A stretch of DNA of 64,000 bases from Hyphomicrobiales bacterium (GTDB lineage Bacteria; Pseudomonadota; Alphaproteobacteria; Rhizobiales; Rhizobiaceae). The DNA lies in contig JAPLOZ010000092.1 in assembly GCA_026400435.1 (NCBI GenBank), positions 34,435-98,434 of the forward strand. Reading direction: 5' to 3'. Positions within the stretch are counted from its first letter, which is position 1. Each line of letters begins with the position of its first letter. The translations under genes were made by a program, and so were the position numbers. Below are positions 9,907 through 20,957 of the stretch, in pieces. The notes beneath the pieces were generated by a model that searched no databases, had not been told where the DNA came from, and saw only the letters and a list, made by a program, of their open reading frames with translations.

Positions 9907-10896
9907 ATGGCGCTCACGCGATTTTCCGGCATCAACAGGCGCCATCTGCTGCGCGGCGGGCTCGCCGTCGGGGCGAGCCTGATCGCCGCCGAGACGGTCG
10001 GCCAGGAGGTTCTCAAGGAGATCGCCGACCTGAAGCCCGGCGAATTCACCTGGCACCCGGACCGCCAGCCCGCAGGCCCGGTCGCCGTCGTCGTCTCGCT
10101 GCCCGAGCAGCTGGTGCATGTCTATCGAAACGGCATCCGCGTGGCGGTGTCGACCTGTTCGTCCGGCAAGCCCGGACATGATACGCCGACCGGCGTGTTC
10201 GTGGTGCTGCAGAAGGACAAGAACCACCATTCCTCGACCTATAACGACGCTTCGATGCCGAACACCGAGCGCCTGACATGGTCGGGCGTGGCATTGCATG
10301 CAGGCGGGCTGCCGGGATATCCGTCCTCGCACGGCTGCGTGCACCTGCCGCTCGACTTCTCGGCCAAGCTGTTCACGATCACGCATCTCGGTACCCCCGT
10401 CATCATCGCCGACAGCCATTCCGATCCCTGGGAACTGACGCATCCAGGCATGGTGCTGGCTGGCTACGCGGAAAGCGAGTTTGCCCAGGTCGAATCGGGA
10501 CTGCAGGGCAAGAAGGCGCCCTCGGACTGGGCCGAGGCGGAAACCAACCCGGTGATTTCGGTGATCGCCTCCTCGGCGGGCAGGACGATCGAGCTGGTGC
10601 AGGATTCCGACGTCATCGCGACCTCAGCCCTGACGATCAAGGGCGACGGACCGCTGGGCAGCCATGTCTTCGTGCTGCAGGGGCCCGATGCCGGCATCAA
10701 GGGCATGAAATGGATTGCCATCACGCATGGCGTCGACGCCCAGCCGGACACCGCCGCGCTCGGCAGGCTGACCGCCGACACGGCGTTCATCGAACAGATG
10801 AAGCAGAAGATGCATCCGGGCATGGTCATGATCCTGACCGACGCGCCGCTGTCGCCCGACACCAAGACAGGCAAGGATTTCGTGATCATGTCCTGA
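9907..10896 (+). CDS. L,D-transpeptidase (YkuD family)
   Basis: N-terminal twin-arginine-like RRHLLRGGLAVGAS; HAGGLPGYPSSHGCVHLP catalytic motif. Confidence 0.88.
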   Translation: MALTRFSGINRRHLLRGGLAVGASLIAAETVGQEVLKEIADLKPGEFTWHPDRQPAGPVAVVVSLPEQLVHVYRNGIRVAVSTCSSGKPGHDTPTGVFVVLQKDKNHHSSTYNDASMPNTERLTWSGVALHAGGLPGYPSSHGCVHLPLDFSAKLFTITHLGTPVIIADSHSDPWELTHPGMVLAGYAESEFAQVESGLQGKKAPSDWAEAETNPVISVIASSAGRTIELVQDSDVIATSALTIKGDGPLGSHVFVLQGPDAGIKGMKWIAITHGVDAQPDTAALGRLTADTAFIEQMKQKMHPGMVMILTDAPLSPDTKTGKDFVIMS

Positions 10897-11221
10897 TGGG
10901 GACGACAAAGGACCGGGCGCCCCTCGCATTGCCCTCAATATTGCGTAAGCCAGAAATATGCGTGAGGGAAAGCAGTCTTTCACCAGCTGGAGCGCGGTCG
11001 AACAGGTTGTGAAAGCCGGCGCGAAAGCTTCCGCAAGGTCACAGCCGACACGACATATTTCCCGGCCGGCCAACCAGCCGCGGATGTGATGATTATCCGG
11101 CAATTTGTTAGCCGGAGCAGCGGGTTTCGAAAGATATCAAGGCGTTTCGCCTGCAATTCGCAGAATTCGCTGCTCATCTTAAGACCGTGTTTAAACAGTA
11201 TATCATAGCGTCCATTCGAAT

Positions 11222-13945
11222 ATGCACCTTGGCCGTTCTGGTGCGGATGGAACATTGGAAACAATTTTCTACCCCTTGCGCCGCGCGCTGCGGCTGATCT
11301 GGAAGCCGACCAACGTGCCGGCAGGGCTGGCGCTGCTCGTCGTGGCGGCGGTCGGCCTGCTTGCCGAGTATCAGAACCGGGGCGCTTACGTTGAACGCCA
11401 ACGCACCGAAGTGCTCGGCCATGTCAGCCTGATCCGCGCCAAGCTCGAGGGCGACATCAACAGCAACATCCAGCTGGTTCGCGGGCTGGTCGCGACGCTG
11501 GCGACGGAGCCGTTCATGGACCAGCGGCGCTTTTCCGCGCTTGCCGGCAACCTGCTCTCGGAAAAATCGCAGATCAGGAACATCGCGGGCGCGCCCGACC
11601 TCGTCATCACGCTCATCCACCCGATGGCGGGGAACGAGCGGGCGCTTGGACTGGACTATCGCAAGAGCGCGCCGCAGCGCGAGGCTGCCATGCGCGCCCG
11701 CGACACTGGCGAACTCGTCCTGGCCGGCCCGGTCGATCTGGTGCAGGGCGGCAAGGGAATCGTCGGCCGGTTTCCCGTCTTCGTGAATGACGGCCGTGAG
11801 GGCAAACGTTTCTGGGGCATCGTCTCCGCCGTCGTCGATATGGAAACGCTTTACCGCGACAGCGGGCTGCTCGACCCCGGTCTGCCGATCGAACTCAGCA
11901 TCGTCGGCAGGGACGGCAAGGGGGAACACGGCGAACTGTTCTACGGCCGCGCCGCCGTGGTTGCCAATCACCCCGTGACGGCCGACGTCCTGCTTCCGGC
12001 CGGATACTGGCGGATTGCCGCTGTTCCGCGCGGCGGGTGGAACAACATTCCGCCCAATGCCTGGGCTCTGCGGTTGCTGATCCTGGCAGGAGGACTGCTG
12101 ATCATGATACCGGCCGTCGCGACCGGGCGCCTGATCGAGGAGCGGCTCAAGAACGTCGACGAACTGCGCCGCCGCGAGGTGCAACTCGAACGCATGTCGC
12201 GGCGCCTCAGCCTCGCGTTGGACAGTTCGAGAATCGGCGTCTGGGAGTTGAACGCCGAGACCAACGAACTGTTCTGGGACGACCGCGTCAACGAACTCTA
12301 CGGCTATCCCGCCGATGGCGGTCCGCGCAACTACGGGCACTGGGAGCGCGCAATCCACCCGGACGACCTGGAGCGTGTGCTGCGCGATTCAGGCCATGTC
12401 GCGGCCACGGGCGACGCTTTCCAGACCCAGTACCGTCTGGTACTGCCCAACGGCAGGGTAAGGCATGTCCGCGAAAGCGCGATGGCCTATCAGGATCCGG
12501 GTGGGCCGCTGAGGATCGTCGGCGTCAACTGGGACGTCACCGACGATGTCCTGCTCGCCGAAAAGCTGCAGCGCGCCAACACCGACAGCGAGGCGCGCAA
12601 TTTCGAACTGGAAGCGGCCAAGGAACGCATCGAATATAACGCGCTCCATGATTCTCTGACCGGGCTTCCGAACCGCCGCTACCTCGACGACGTGTTGGCC
12701 AGGCATATTGCGAAGTTCGCAAGCGGGACCGAACGCGCGGGGTTGCTGCATCTCGATCTCGACCGCTTCAAGCAGATCAACGACACGCTCGGCCACGCAG
12801 CCGGCGACGCGATGCTGGTGCATGCCGCCAGGGTGCTGAAATCCAACCTGCGCTTTGGCGATTTCGTCGCACGCGTTGGCGGCGACGAGTTCGTCGTGCT
12901 GTGCAGGATCGAGGAACAGGACCGCGCGCGCTGGAGCGAAGTGCTGGCCGGCCTGGCCGACCGCATCATCGAGGAGATGCATCAGCCGGTTCCTTACCAG
13001 GGGCATGAATGCCGGTTCGGCGTGTCCATCGGGATAGCCTGCGATCTCGACAACGTCGGCGATCCCACCCGCCTGCTGGTCAACGCCGACCTTGCGCTCT
13101 ATCGCGCCAAGAGCCGGGGCCGCAACCGGCACCAGTTCTTCAACGACGCGTTGCAGGCCGAGATCACCACCACCAAGCGCGTCGCCGACGAGATCCTGTC
13201 CGGCCTCGAGCGCAACGAGTTTGTCGCCTACTACCAGCCGCAGTTCGACGCGGTGACGCATGCCATTGTCGGGGTCGAGGCGCTGGCGCGCTGGAAACAC
13301 CCAACAGCAGGCATCCTTCCGCCGAGCGAGTTCATCAAGATCGCCGAGGAACTGAACGTCGTCGCCACCATCGACCGCATGATCCTCGAACAGGCGCTGC
13401 GCGACCTCAAGGACTGGGCCGCCGGCGGCCTGCGCATCCCCAAGGCGTCGGTGAACGTTTCGGCCAAGCGCCTGCACGACGAGGAGCTGATCCGCAGCCT
13501 GCGCGAACTGTCGATCAAGCCCGGAACGATAGCCTTCGAACTGGTGGAGTCGATCTTCCTAGACGAGAACGACGACCAGTTCACCTGGAACGTCGAGCAG
13601 ATCAAGGCGCTTGGCATTGAAATCGAGATCGACGATTTCGGCACCGGCTACGCCTCGATCGTCAGCCTGCTGAAGCTCAAGCCGCGCCGTCTCAAGATCG
13701 ACCGCCAGCTGGTGACGCCCATCCTGGGGTCGCCTCCGCAGCGCCATCTGGTCGGCTCGATCATCGACATCGGCAAATCCCTCGGCATCGAGGTGCTGGC
13801 GGAAGGCGTCGAGACGATGGAGCATGCCAGGGTGTTGAAGTCGCTCGGCTGCCACGCATTGCAGGGCCATGCCTTCGCACAGGCCATGAGCGCGACAGAC
13901 CTCAAGGAATTCGCCAACGCAAGGCAGTTGCGCGCCGCCTCCTAG
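11222..13945 (+). CDS. CHASE-PAS-GGDEF-EAL domain protein (diguanylate cyclase/phosphodiesterase)
   Basis: VARVGGDEFVVL, RFGD (RxxD I-site) five residues before GGDEF, VGVEALARW, IDDFGTGYAS, LAEGVET. Confidence 0.95.
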   Translation: MHLGRSGADGTLETIFYPLRRALRLIWKPTNVPAGLALLVVAAVGLLAEYQNRGAYVERQRTEVLGHVSLIRAKLEGDINSNIQLVRGLVATLATEPFMDQRRFSALAGNLLSEKSQIRNIAGAPDLVITLIHPMAGNERALGLDYRKSAPQREAAMRARDTGELVLAGPVDLVQGGKGIVGRFPVFVNDGREGKRFWGIVSAVVDMETLYRDSGLLDPGLPIELSIVGRDGKGEHGELFYGRAAVVANHPVTADVLLPAGYWRIAAVPRGGWNNIPPNAWALRLLILAGGLLIMIPAVATGRLIEERLKNVDELRRREVQLERMSRRLSLALDSSRIGVWELNAETNELFWDDRVNELYGYPADGGPRNYGHWERAIHPDDLERVLRDSGHVAATGDAFQTQYRLVLPNGRVRHVRESAMAYQDPGGPLRIVGVNWDVTDDVLLAEKLQRANTDSEARNFELEAAKERIEYNALHDSLTGLPNRRYLDDVLARHIAKFASGTERAGLLHLDLDRFKQINDTLGHAAGDAMLVHAARVLKSNLRFGDFVARVGGDEFVVLCRIEEQDRARWSEVLAGLADRIIEEMHQPVPYQGHECRFGVSIGIACDLDNVGDPTRLLVNADLALYRAKSRGRNRHQFFNDALQAEITTTKRVADEILSGLERNEFVAYYQPQFDAVTHAIVGVEALARWKHPTAGILPPSEFIKIAEELNVVATIDRMILEQALRDLKDWAAGGLRIPKASVNVSAKRLHDEELIRSLRELSIKPGTIAFELVESIFLDENDDQFTWNVEQIKALGIEIEIDDFGTGYASIVSLLKLKPRRLKIDRQLVTPILGSPPQRHLVGSIIDIGKSLGIEVLAEGVETMEHARVLKSLGCHALQGHAFAQAMSATDLKEFANARQLRAAS

Positions 13946-14026
13946 AAGTGTTGCCGACGGCTTGCCCGATACCATATTCATTGCCGGCAAATCGCGCTAT
14001 AGACGCCGCCGTGACGGCGAGGGCCA

Positions 14027-16819
14027 ATGGCTAGGATACCCTTGAAACTGGAAGACGTGATCGACGGCGCGGCCCTGCGCCGCAAGCTTGACGCGCTTGC
14101 TCGCAAGGCTGACCTCAAGCCCGACGAAAAGCGCTTGAAGGCGCTCGCCCTGTTCAAGCAGGCGCTGTCCGACGGCCGCCAGACAGCCGAGGCAATGCTG
14201 ATGGAGGACGGCGGCGGCACGACATGCGCCATGCGCCTGTCGCACCTGATGGATGAGATCATCCGCGCCCTCCATGACTTCGCGGTGAAGCAGCTGCAGC
14301 CGTCCGGCAAGCAGGCGCCCGTACGCATGGCGGTGGTCGCCACCGGCGGCTACGGCCGCGGGACGCTGGCGCCGGGCTCCGACATCGATCTTCTGTTCCT
14401 GCTGCCGGCCAAACAGACGCCGCTCGGCGAGCAGGTCGTCGAGTACATGCTCTACATGCTCTGGGACATGGGGCTGAAAGTCGGCCACGCCACCCGCAAC
14501 GTCGACGAATGCGTCAGGCAGTCGCGCGCCGACATAACGATCCGCACATCGATCCTGGAAGCGCGTTTCCTGTGGGCCGACCAGGGCCTGTTCGATTTGC
14601 TGATGGCCCGCTTCGACAAGGAAGTGGTGAAGGATACCGGCGCCGAATACGTCCAGTCGAAGCTCGCCGAGCGCGACGAGCGCCACGCAAAGGCCGGCGA
14701 CACCCGCTATCTGGTCGAGCCCAACATCAAGGAAGGCAAGGGCGGCCTGCGCGACCTCCAGACGCTGTTCTGGATCGGCAAGTACTATTATCGCGTGCGC
14801 AGCGCGGAAGAACTGGTCGAGAAGGGCGTATTCTCGCAAGCCGAATTCGACCAGTTCCGCAAGGCCGAGGACTTCCTGTGGGCGGTGCGTTGCCACATGC
14901 ATTTCGCCACCGGCAAGGCCGAGGAGCGGCTGCATTTCGACATCCAGCGTGAGATCGCCGGGCGGCTCGGCTACACCAGCCATCCCGGCCTGTCCGCCGT
15001 CGAGCGCTTCATGAAGCACTACTTCCTGATCGCCAAGAATGTCGGCGACCTGACCCGCATCTTCTGCGCCGCGCTGGAGGAGGAGCAGGCAAAGCACGTC
15101 CCGGGCTTCAACCGCATCTTCCAGACTTTCCAGCGGAGACGGCGCAAGCTGGCCGGCACCGGCGACTTCATGGTCGACAACAATCGCATCAACATTGCCG
15201 ACGACAAGGTCTTCGAGCGCGACCCGGTCAACTTGCTCCGGCTGTTCTGGCTCGCCGACAAGCACGGGCTTGAATACCATCCTGACGCACTGAAGCTGTT
15301 GACGCGTTCCCTGGGCCTCGTGGACAAGAACCTCAGGCGCGATCCCGAGGCCAACCGGCTGTTCCTCGAAGTGCTGACCTCCGACCGCAATCCCGAACTG
15401 AACCTGCGGCGCATGAACGAGGCCGGATTGCTCGGCAGGCTGATACCCGACTTCGGCAAGATCGTCGCCATGATGCAGTTCTCGATGTACCACCACTACA
15501 CGGTCGACGAGCATCTGATCCGCTGCGTCGGCGTGCTGAGCGAGATCGAACATGGCGGCGGCGAGAAGGTACATCCTCTGTCGCACTCGCTGACACCCGG
15601 CCTCAAGAAGAGCCGCGAGGTGCTTTACGTCGCCGTGCTTCTGCACGACATCGCCAAGGGCCGCCCCGAGGATCATTCGATGGCCGGCGCCAAGATTGCC
15701 CGGCGCATCTGTCCGCACATGGGTCTCTCGGCCGCCGACACCGAGACGGTGGCGTGGCTGGTCGAAAACCATCTCGTGATGTCGATGACCGCGCAGACGC
15801 GCGACCTGAACGACCGCAAGACGATCGACGACTTCGCATCCCTCGTGCAATCGGTCGAGCGGCTGAAGCTGCTGCTGGTGCTGACCGTGTGCGACATACG
15901 CGGTGTCGGCCCGGGCGTCTGGAACGGCTGGAAGGGCCAGCTGCTGCGCACGCTCTACTACGAGACGGAGCTGCTGCTGACCGGCGGGTTCTCGGAGGTG
16001 ACGCGCGCCGAGCGCATCGTCGAGGCGCGCGAGCGGCTGGCGCAGGGGCTGACGGACTGGCCGGAAAAGCTGCGCCGCAAATATGTCCGGCTTCACTACG
16101 AGAACTACCTGCTGACGGTCGATCTGGGAGACCAGCTGCGCCACGCCGAATTCATTCGCGATGCCGACCAGGCGAACAAGCAGTTCGCCACCATGGTCAA
16201 GACGCACGGCTTCGAGGCCGTTACGGAAATCACCGTGCTCGCGCAGGACCATCCGCGCCTGCTGTCGATCATTGCTGGCGCCTGCGCCGCCGCCGGCGGC
16301 AACATCGTCGATGCGCAGATCTTCACGACGTCCGACGGACGGGCGCTCGACAGCATCCTCATCAGCCGCGAATTCGACCGCGACGAGGACGAGCGCCGCC
16401 GCGCCGAGCGTGTCGGCAAGCTGATAGAGGACGTGCTGTCGGGCCGGCTGTGGCTGCCCGAGATGATCGCCAAGCGCGCCAAGCCGAGGCGCGGCCAGAA
16501 GGCCTTCAAGATCGAGCCGCGCGTCGACATCGGCAACACCCTGTCCAACCGCTTCTCGGTCATCGAGGTCGAGGGCCTCGACCGGCCCGGGCTGCTGTCG
16601 GAAATCACGGGCAGGCTTTCCGACCTGTCGCTCGACATCGCGTCGGCCCACATCACCACCTTCGGCGAGAAGGTGATCGACACCTTCTACGTGACCGACC
16701 TGACCGGGTCGAAGATCGAGAACCCGACCAGGCAGGAGACGGTGAGGAAGCGGCTGATCGCGGCTCTGGAGGGCGATCAACCGGAACGCCCGGCCAAGGC
16801 AAAGATCGCGGCGGAGTAA
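14027..16819 (+). CDS. glnD: Bifunctional uridylyltransferase/uridylyl-removing enzyme GlnD
   Basis: [24 protein letters not shown] nucleotidyltransferase, HD domain [15 protein letters not shown]-terminal ACT repeats. Confidence 0.97.
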   Translation: MARIPLKLEDVIDGAALRRKLDALARKADLKPDEKRLKALALFKQALSDGRQTAEAMLMEDGGGTTCAMRLSHLMDEIIRALHDFAVKQLQPSGKQAPVRMAVVATGGYGRGTLAPGSDIDLLFLLPAKQTPLGEQVVEYMLYMLWDMGLKVGHATRNVDECVRQSRADITIRTSILEARFLWADQGLFDLLMARFDKEVVKDTGAEYVQSKLAERDERHAKAGDTRYLVEPNIKEGKGGLRDLQTLFWIGKYYYRVRSAEELVEKGVFSQAEFDQFRKAEDFLWAVRCHMHFATGKAEERLHFDIQREIAGRLGYTSHPGLSAVERFMKHYFLIAKNVGDLTRIFCAALEEEQAKHVPGFNRIFQTFQRRRRKLAGTGDFMVDNNRINIADDKVFERDPVNLLRLFWLADKHGLEYHPDALKLLTRSLGLVDKNLRRDPEANRLFLEVLTSDRNPELNLRRMNEAGLLGRLIPDFGKIVAMMQFSMYHHYTVDEHLIRCVGVLSEIEHGGGEKVHPLSHSLTPGLKKSREVLYVAVLLHDIAKGRPEDHSMAGAKIARRICPHMGLSAADTETVAWLVENHLVMSMTAQTRDLNDRKTIDDFASLVQSVERLKLLLVLTVCDIRGVGPGVWNGWKGQLLRTLYYETELLLTGGFSEVTRAERIVEARERLAQGLTDWPEKLRRKYVRLHYENYLLTVDLGDQLRHAEFIRDADQANKQFATMVKTHGFEAVTEITVLAQDHPRLLSIIAGACAAAGGNIVDAQIFTTSDGRALDSILISREFDRDEDERRRAERVGKLIEDVLSGRLWLPEMIAKRAKPRRGQKAFKIEPRVDIGNTLSNRFSVIEVEGLDRPGLLSEITGRLSDLSLDIASAHITTFGEKVIDTFYVTDLTGSKIENPTRQETVRKRLIAALEGDQPERPAKAKIAAE

Positions 16820-16830
16820 GAACCAGCCCG

Positions 16831-18423
16831 ATGAGCCTCATCAGGAAGTTCGCAACCGTTGCCTCGGGCACGCTGATGAGCCGCCTGCTCGGCTTCACGC
16901 GCGAGATGCTGATGGCGGCGGCGGTCGGCACCGGTCCGATCGCCGATGCCTTCTATGCGGCGTTCCAGTTTCCCAACACCTTCCGCAGGCTGTTCGCCGA
17001 GGGCGCGTTCAACGCCGCCTTCGTGCCGCTCTTCGCAAAGGAGATCGAGGCCAACGGCGTCGACGGCGCCAAGCGGTTTTCGGAAGAGGTGTTCGGCGTG
17101 CTGTTCACCGTGCTTCTGGCGCTCACCATCGTCATGGAACTGTCGATGCCGCTGCTGGTGCGCTACGCCATCGCGCCGGGCTTCAGCGACCAGCCCGAAA
17201 AGCTGGCGGTGACCGTGTCGCTGGCCACCATCATGTTCCCCTACCTCATCTGCATGTCGCTCGGTGCCATGATGGCCGGCATGCTGAATTCGCTGCGCCG
17301 CTACTTCGCGGCGGCGATCGCGCCGGTTTTTCTCAACGTCATCCTGATCGGCGTGCTGGCCTATGCCTGGTACGAGGGCAAGGACGGACCGGCGGTTGGC
17401 TACGCGCTTGCCTGGGGAGTTCTGGCGGCGGGCATCGTCCAGCTTGCCATCGTGTGGATCGCGGTTCGCCATGCCGGCGTGTCGATCGGCCTGCGCCGGC
17501 CGCGCCTGACGCCCAACGTCAAGCGGCTTCTCTGGCTTGCGCTGCCTGCCGCGATCACCGGCGGCATCACCCAGATCAACCAGCTGATCGGCACGGCGAT
17601 CGCCTCGTCGCGCGCCGGCGCCGTGTCCTCTCTCAACCTCGCCGACCGCGTGTACCAGCTTCCGCTCGGCGTGGTGGGCATCGCGGTGGCGATCGTGCTT
17701 TTGCCGGAACTGGCGCGCGCGCTGCGCGCCGGCAACGCAACGGAGGCGTCCAACCTTCAGAACCGCTCGGTCGAGTTCACGCTGTTCCTGACGCTGCCGG
17801 CGGCGGCGGCGCTTCTCACCATGTCGGAGCCGATCGTGCGCGTGCTCTACGAGCGCGGCGCCTTCACGCCCGACGACACCGTGCTGGTGGCCAAGGTGCT
17901 CGCGATCTTCGGGCTTGGCCTGCCGGCCTTCGTGCTGATCAAGGCGTTCACGCCGGGCTATTTCGCCCGCGAGGACACGCGCACGCCGATGATCTTCGCG
18001 GCAATCTCGGTGGTGGTGAACGTGTCGCTGGCGCTCTGGCTCTTTCCCTCCATGGGAGCGCCGGGGATCGCCACGGCATCCGCGGTGGCGGGATGGGTCA
18101 ACGCCGCCATGCTACTCGGCGTGCTGGTCAGGCGGGGCCACTGGGGCGGCGACGCCGGCCTGATGAAACGGACGCCGCGGCTGGTGGTGGCGTCGGCCAT
18201 CATGGCCGCCGCGATCTGGTACGCTGCGTCCTATCTCGAGCCACAGCTTGCCTCGGCTTCGCCGACCCACACGCAGGCTGCCGCGCTCGGCGCGATCGTG
18301 CTGTGCGCGACCGTGCTTTATTTCGCGGCGGCTTTCGGGCTTGGCGGCGCCGACATCGGCATGCTGCGCCGAAGCATCAGGCGCAAGGGCGGCGCCGCCG
18401 CCGCCCCGCCCGATCCGGATTGA
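16831..18423 (+). CDS. murJ: Lipid II flippase MurJ (MviN)
   Basis: [68 protein letters not shown]; start at 16831 12 bp after glnD. Confidence 0.96.
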   Translation: MSLIRKFATVASGTLMSRLLGFTREMLMAAAVGTGPIADAFYAAFQFPNTFRRLFAEGAFNAAFVPLFAKEIEANGVDGAKRFSEEVFGVLFTVLLALTIVMELSMPLLVRYAIAPGFSDQPEKLAVTVSLATIMFPYLICMSLGAMMAGMLNSLRRYFAAAIAPVFLNVILIGVLAYAWYEGKDGPAVGYALAWGVLAAGIVQLAIVWIAVRHAGVSIGLRRPRLTPNVKRLLWLALPAAITGGITQINQLIGTAIASSRAGAVSSLNLADRVYQLPLGVVGIAVAIVLLPELARALRAGNATEASNLQNRSVEFTLFLTLPAAAALLTMSEPIVRVLYERGAFTPDDTVLVAKVLAIFGLGLPAFVLIKAFTPGYFAREDTRTPMIFAAISVVVNVSLALWLFPSMGAPGIATASAVAGWVNAAMLLGVLVRRGHWGGDAGLMKRTPRLVVASAIMAAAIWYAASYLEPQLASASPTHTQAAALGAIVLCATVLYFAAAFGLGGADIGMLRRSIRRKGGAAAAPPDPD

Positions 18424-18502
18424 CGCACTTGATCCGGCGCGCGGCCTCGTCCATAAGCGCGCCTCGGCAAGGCACGGCCCTCCACAAGCCAGGGAAAACA
18501 GA

Positions 18503-19570
18503 ATGTCCAGCTTCAAGCCGCTCGTCTTCTCGGGCGTACAGCCGACCGGCAACCTGCACCTCGGCAACTATCTCGGCGCAATCAAGAAGTTCGTCGCCCT
18601 GCAGGAAACGTCCGAATGCATCTATTGCGTCGTCGACCTGCATTCGCTGACCGCGCAACTCGTCCACCAGGACCTCGCCGAGCAGACGCGCTCGATCACC
18701 GCCGCATTTCTTGCTTCCGGCATCGACCCCATGAAGCACATCGTCTTCAACCAGAGCCGCGTGATGCAGCACGCCGAGCTTGCCTGGATATTCAACTGCG
18801 TGGCGCGCATCGGCTGGATGAACCGCATGACGCAATTCAAGGACAAGGCCGGCAAGGACCGCGAGAACGCCTCGCTCGGCCTGCTCGCCTATCCGAGCCT
18901 GATGGCCGCCGACATCCTCGTCTATCGCGCCACCCATGTGCCCGTGGGCGAAGACCAGAAGCAGCACCTGGAACTCACGCGCGACATCGCCCAGAAATTC
19001 AACAATGACTTTTCGCCACGCATCGCCGATCTCGGCGTCGGCGTGGAGATGCGGATCGGCGAAGAGACGGTGCACGGCTTCTTTCCGCTCACCGAACCGG
19101 TGATCGGCGGCCCGGCCGCCCGCATCATGAGCCTGCGCGACGGCTCCAAGAAGATGTCGAAGTCCGACCCCTCGGACCTGTCGCGCATCAACCTGACCGA
19201 TGACGCCGACACGATCTCGAAGAAGATCCGCAAGGCCAAGACCGATCCCGCCGCGCTGCCGAGCGAGGCCGACGGCCTCGAGGGACGGCCGGAGGCGGAA
19301 AACCTCGTCGGCATCTATGCCGGCCTGGCCGACGTCACCGCCGAGGCGGTGCTGAAGGAGTTCGGCGGCCGGCAGTTTTCCGAGTTCAAGCCGGCGCTGG
19401 CCGACCTGGCGGTCGAGAAGCTCGCGCCGATCGCCGGCGAGATGCGGCGGATCTCGGCGGACCAGGCCTATGTCGATGCCGTGCTGCGCGATGGCGGCGA
19501 ACGTGCCGGCGCAAAGGCCGAAGCCACGATGAAGACCGTGCGCGAGATCATCGGGTTGCTCGGCAACTGA
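18503..19570 (+). CDS. trpS: Tryptophan--tRNA ligase
   Basis: [17 protein letters not shown] and KMSKS motif ([10 protein letters not shown]). Confidence 0.97.
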   Translation: MSSFKPLVFSGVQPTGNLHLGNYLGAIKKFVALQETSECIYCVVDLHSLTAQLVHQDLAEQTRSITAAFLASGIDPMKHIVFNQSRVMQHAELAWIFNCVARIGWMNRMTQFKDKAGKDRENASLGLLAYPSLMAADILVYRATHVPVGEDQKQHLELTRDIAQKFNNDFSPRIADLGVGVEMRIGEETVHGFFPLTEPVIGGPAARIMSLRDGSKKMSKSDPSDLSRINLTDDADTISKKIRKAKTDPAALPSEADGLEGRPEAENLVGIYAGLADVTAEAVLKEFGGRQFSEFKPALADLAVEKLAPIAGEMRRISADQAYVDAVLRDGGERAGAKAEATMKTVREIIGLLGN

Positions 19571-19679
19571 ACGTCGCATTGGCGGGAGGCCGACGCTGGG
19601 TCAACCGGCGCCGGCTTGCCGCCCGGCCACGCCAATGGCAGATTGCGGGTCGTCGACCGTGACCGCGAGGGAGTAGTCC

Positions 19680-20171
19680 ATGGTCTCCAGACGTCTGAGC
19701 CGCGAGGCCGGCCATCGCCGCAAATTCCTGGCGATCATCGACGATACGCCCGAATGCGAGCGCGCGGTCGCCTATGCGGCGAAGCGCGCAAAGAGCACAG
19801 GCGGCGTGCTGGTCCTGCTCTACGTGATCGAACCCGGCGACTTCCAGCACTGGCTTGGCGTCGAGAAGATCATGCGCGACGAGGCGATGCAGGCGGCGGG
19901 TGCGGCACTGGACATTCATGCGAGCAAGGTGCGCGAACAGATCGGTATTGAGCCGGAGCCTGTTGTCCGCGAGGGCAAGCCGGCGGAGGAAATCCACAAG
20001 CTGATCGAGGACGACCAGGACATCGCGATCCTTGTGCTGGCAGCGGGCGCCGGCAAGGAGGGTCCAGGACCGCTGGTAGCCTCGATCGCCGGCAAGGCCG
20101 CCGCGTTTCCGATTCCCGTCACCGTGGTGCCGCAGAACCTCTCGGACGAGGACATCGATAGCCTGGCTTGA
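19680..20171 (+). CDS. Universal stress protein (UspA family)
   Basis: KFLAIIDDTPECERAVAYAAKRAKSTGG...LYVIEPG Usp fold pattern. Confidence 0.85.
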   Translation: MVSRRLSREAGHRRKFLAIIDDTPECERAVAYAAKRAKSTGGVLVLLYVIEPGDFQHWLGVEKIMRDEAMQAAGAALDIHASKVREQIGIEPEPVVREGKPAEEIHKLIEDDQDIAILVLAAGAGKEGPGPLVASIAGKAAAFPIPVTVVPQNLSDEDIDSLA

Positions 20172-20275
20172 GTTCGACGGCGCCCTCTCGCAACGGCCGG
20201 TTTGTGGAAAACCATTTCGCGGCGCCTTGAAAAGCGTTGTCTCCTTTCGCTTGAATGCGCCAGCAAACAGGCCTA

Positions 20276-20292
20276 TTTAGAACTATTCCAAA
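20276..20292. promoter_or_regulatory. Irr/ICE-like box TTTAGAActaTTCCAAA upstream of nfuA-type gene
   Basis: Inverted 7-mer with one mismatch and 3-bp spacer, 38 bp before the ATG at 20331; same half-site as the palindrome at 26675. Confidence 0.6.
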
Positions 20293-20330
20293 GAACGGCC
20301 TGTTGATCGTTGCGGGCCACGGAGAAGCCA

Positions 20331-20906
20331 ATGTTCATCCAGACCGAGGCGACGCCGAACCCGGCGACCCTGAAGTTTCTGCCCGGCAAGGAAGTTTTGC
20401 GCGACGGCACCGCCGATTTCCGCGACGCTGACAGCGCCGCCGCCGCCTCGCCGCTCGCCGGCAAGCTGTTTTCGATTCACGGCGTGACGGGCGTGTTCTT
20501 CGGCTACGATTTCGTCACCGTGACCAAGAACGACAGTCTCGAATGGCAGCACCTCAAGCCGGCCATTCTGGGCGCCATCATGGAGCATTTCATGACCGGC
20601 GCGCCGGTCATGGCCAATGGCAAGGCAAATGACGATGCGGGCGACCTTGCCGAAGAGTTCTACGACAAGGCCGACGCGGAGATCGTCGTCACCATCAAGG
20701 AACTGCTCGACACCCGCGTGCGCCCGGCGGTGGCGCAGGACGGCGGCGACATCACGTTCCGTGGCTACGAGAATGGAACGGTGTTCCTGAACATGAAGGG
20801 ATCGTGCGCTGGCTGCCCATCGTCGACGGCGACGCTGAAGCACGGCATCCAGAACCTCTTGCGGCACTTCGTGCCCGAGGTCCAGCAGGTCGAGCAGATC
20901 GCCTGA
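20331..20906 (+). CDS. NifU-domain Fe-S scaffold protein (NfuA/Nfu1-type)
   Basis: MFIQTEATPNPATLKFLPG Nfu N-domain; GSCAGCPSSTATLKHGIQNLL (CxxC) NifU C-terminal domain. Confidence 0.95.
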   Translation: MFIQTEATPNPATLKFLPGKEVLRDGTADFRDADSAAAASPLAGKLFSIHGVTGVFFGYDFVTVTKNDSLEWQHLKPAILGAIMEHFMTGAPVMANGKANDDAGDLAEEFYDKADAEIVVTIKELLDTRVRPAVAQDGGDITFRGYENGTVFLNMKGSCAGCPSSTATLKHGIQNLLRHFVPEVQQVEQIA

Positions 20907-20931
20907 CCGGCGCTACAGAACACCCTGAAAG

Positions 20932-20957
20932 AGCCGGCGATCGGCCGGCTTTTTTTA
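20932..20957 (+). terminator. Rho-independent terminator of nfuA-type gene
   Basis: AGCCGGC-GATCG-GCCGGCT followed by a run of T. Confidence 0.85.

Noticed and set aside
13997-16780. 927-aa antisense ORF covering glnD
   Set aside because: glnD on the plus strand has clear domain motifs; the antisense frame is open because of high GC third positions and encodes a His/Arg/Asp-rich low-information sequence
15754-16830. N-terminal extension of the MurJ ORF
   Set aside because: Overlaps glnD out of frame with Arg-rich nonsense; MurJ begins at MSLIRKF, 16831
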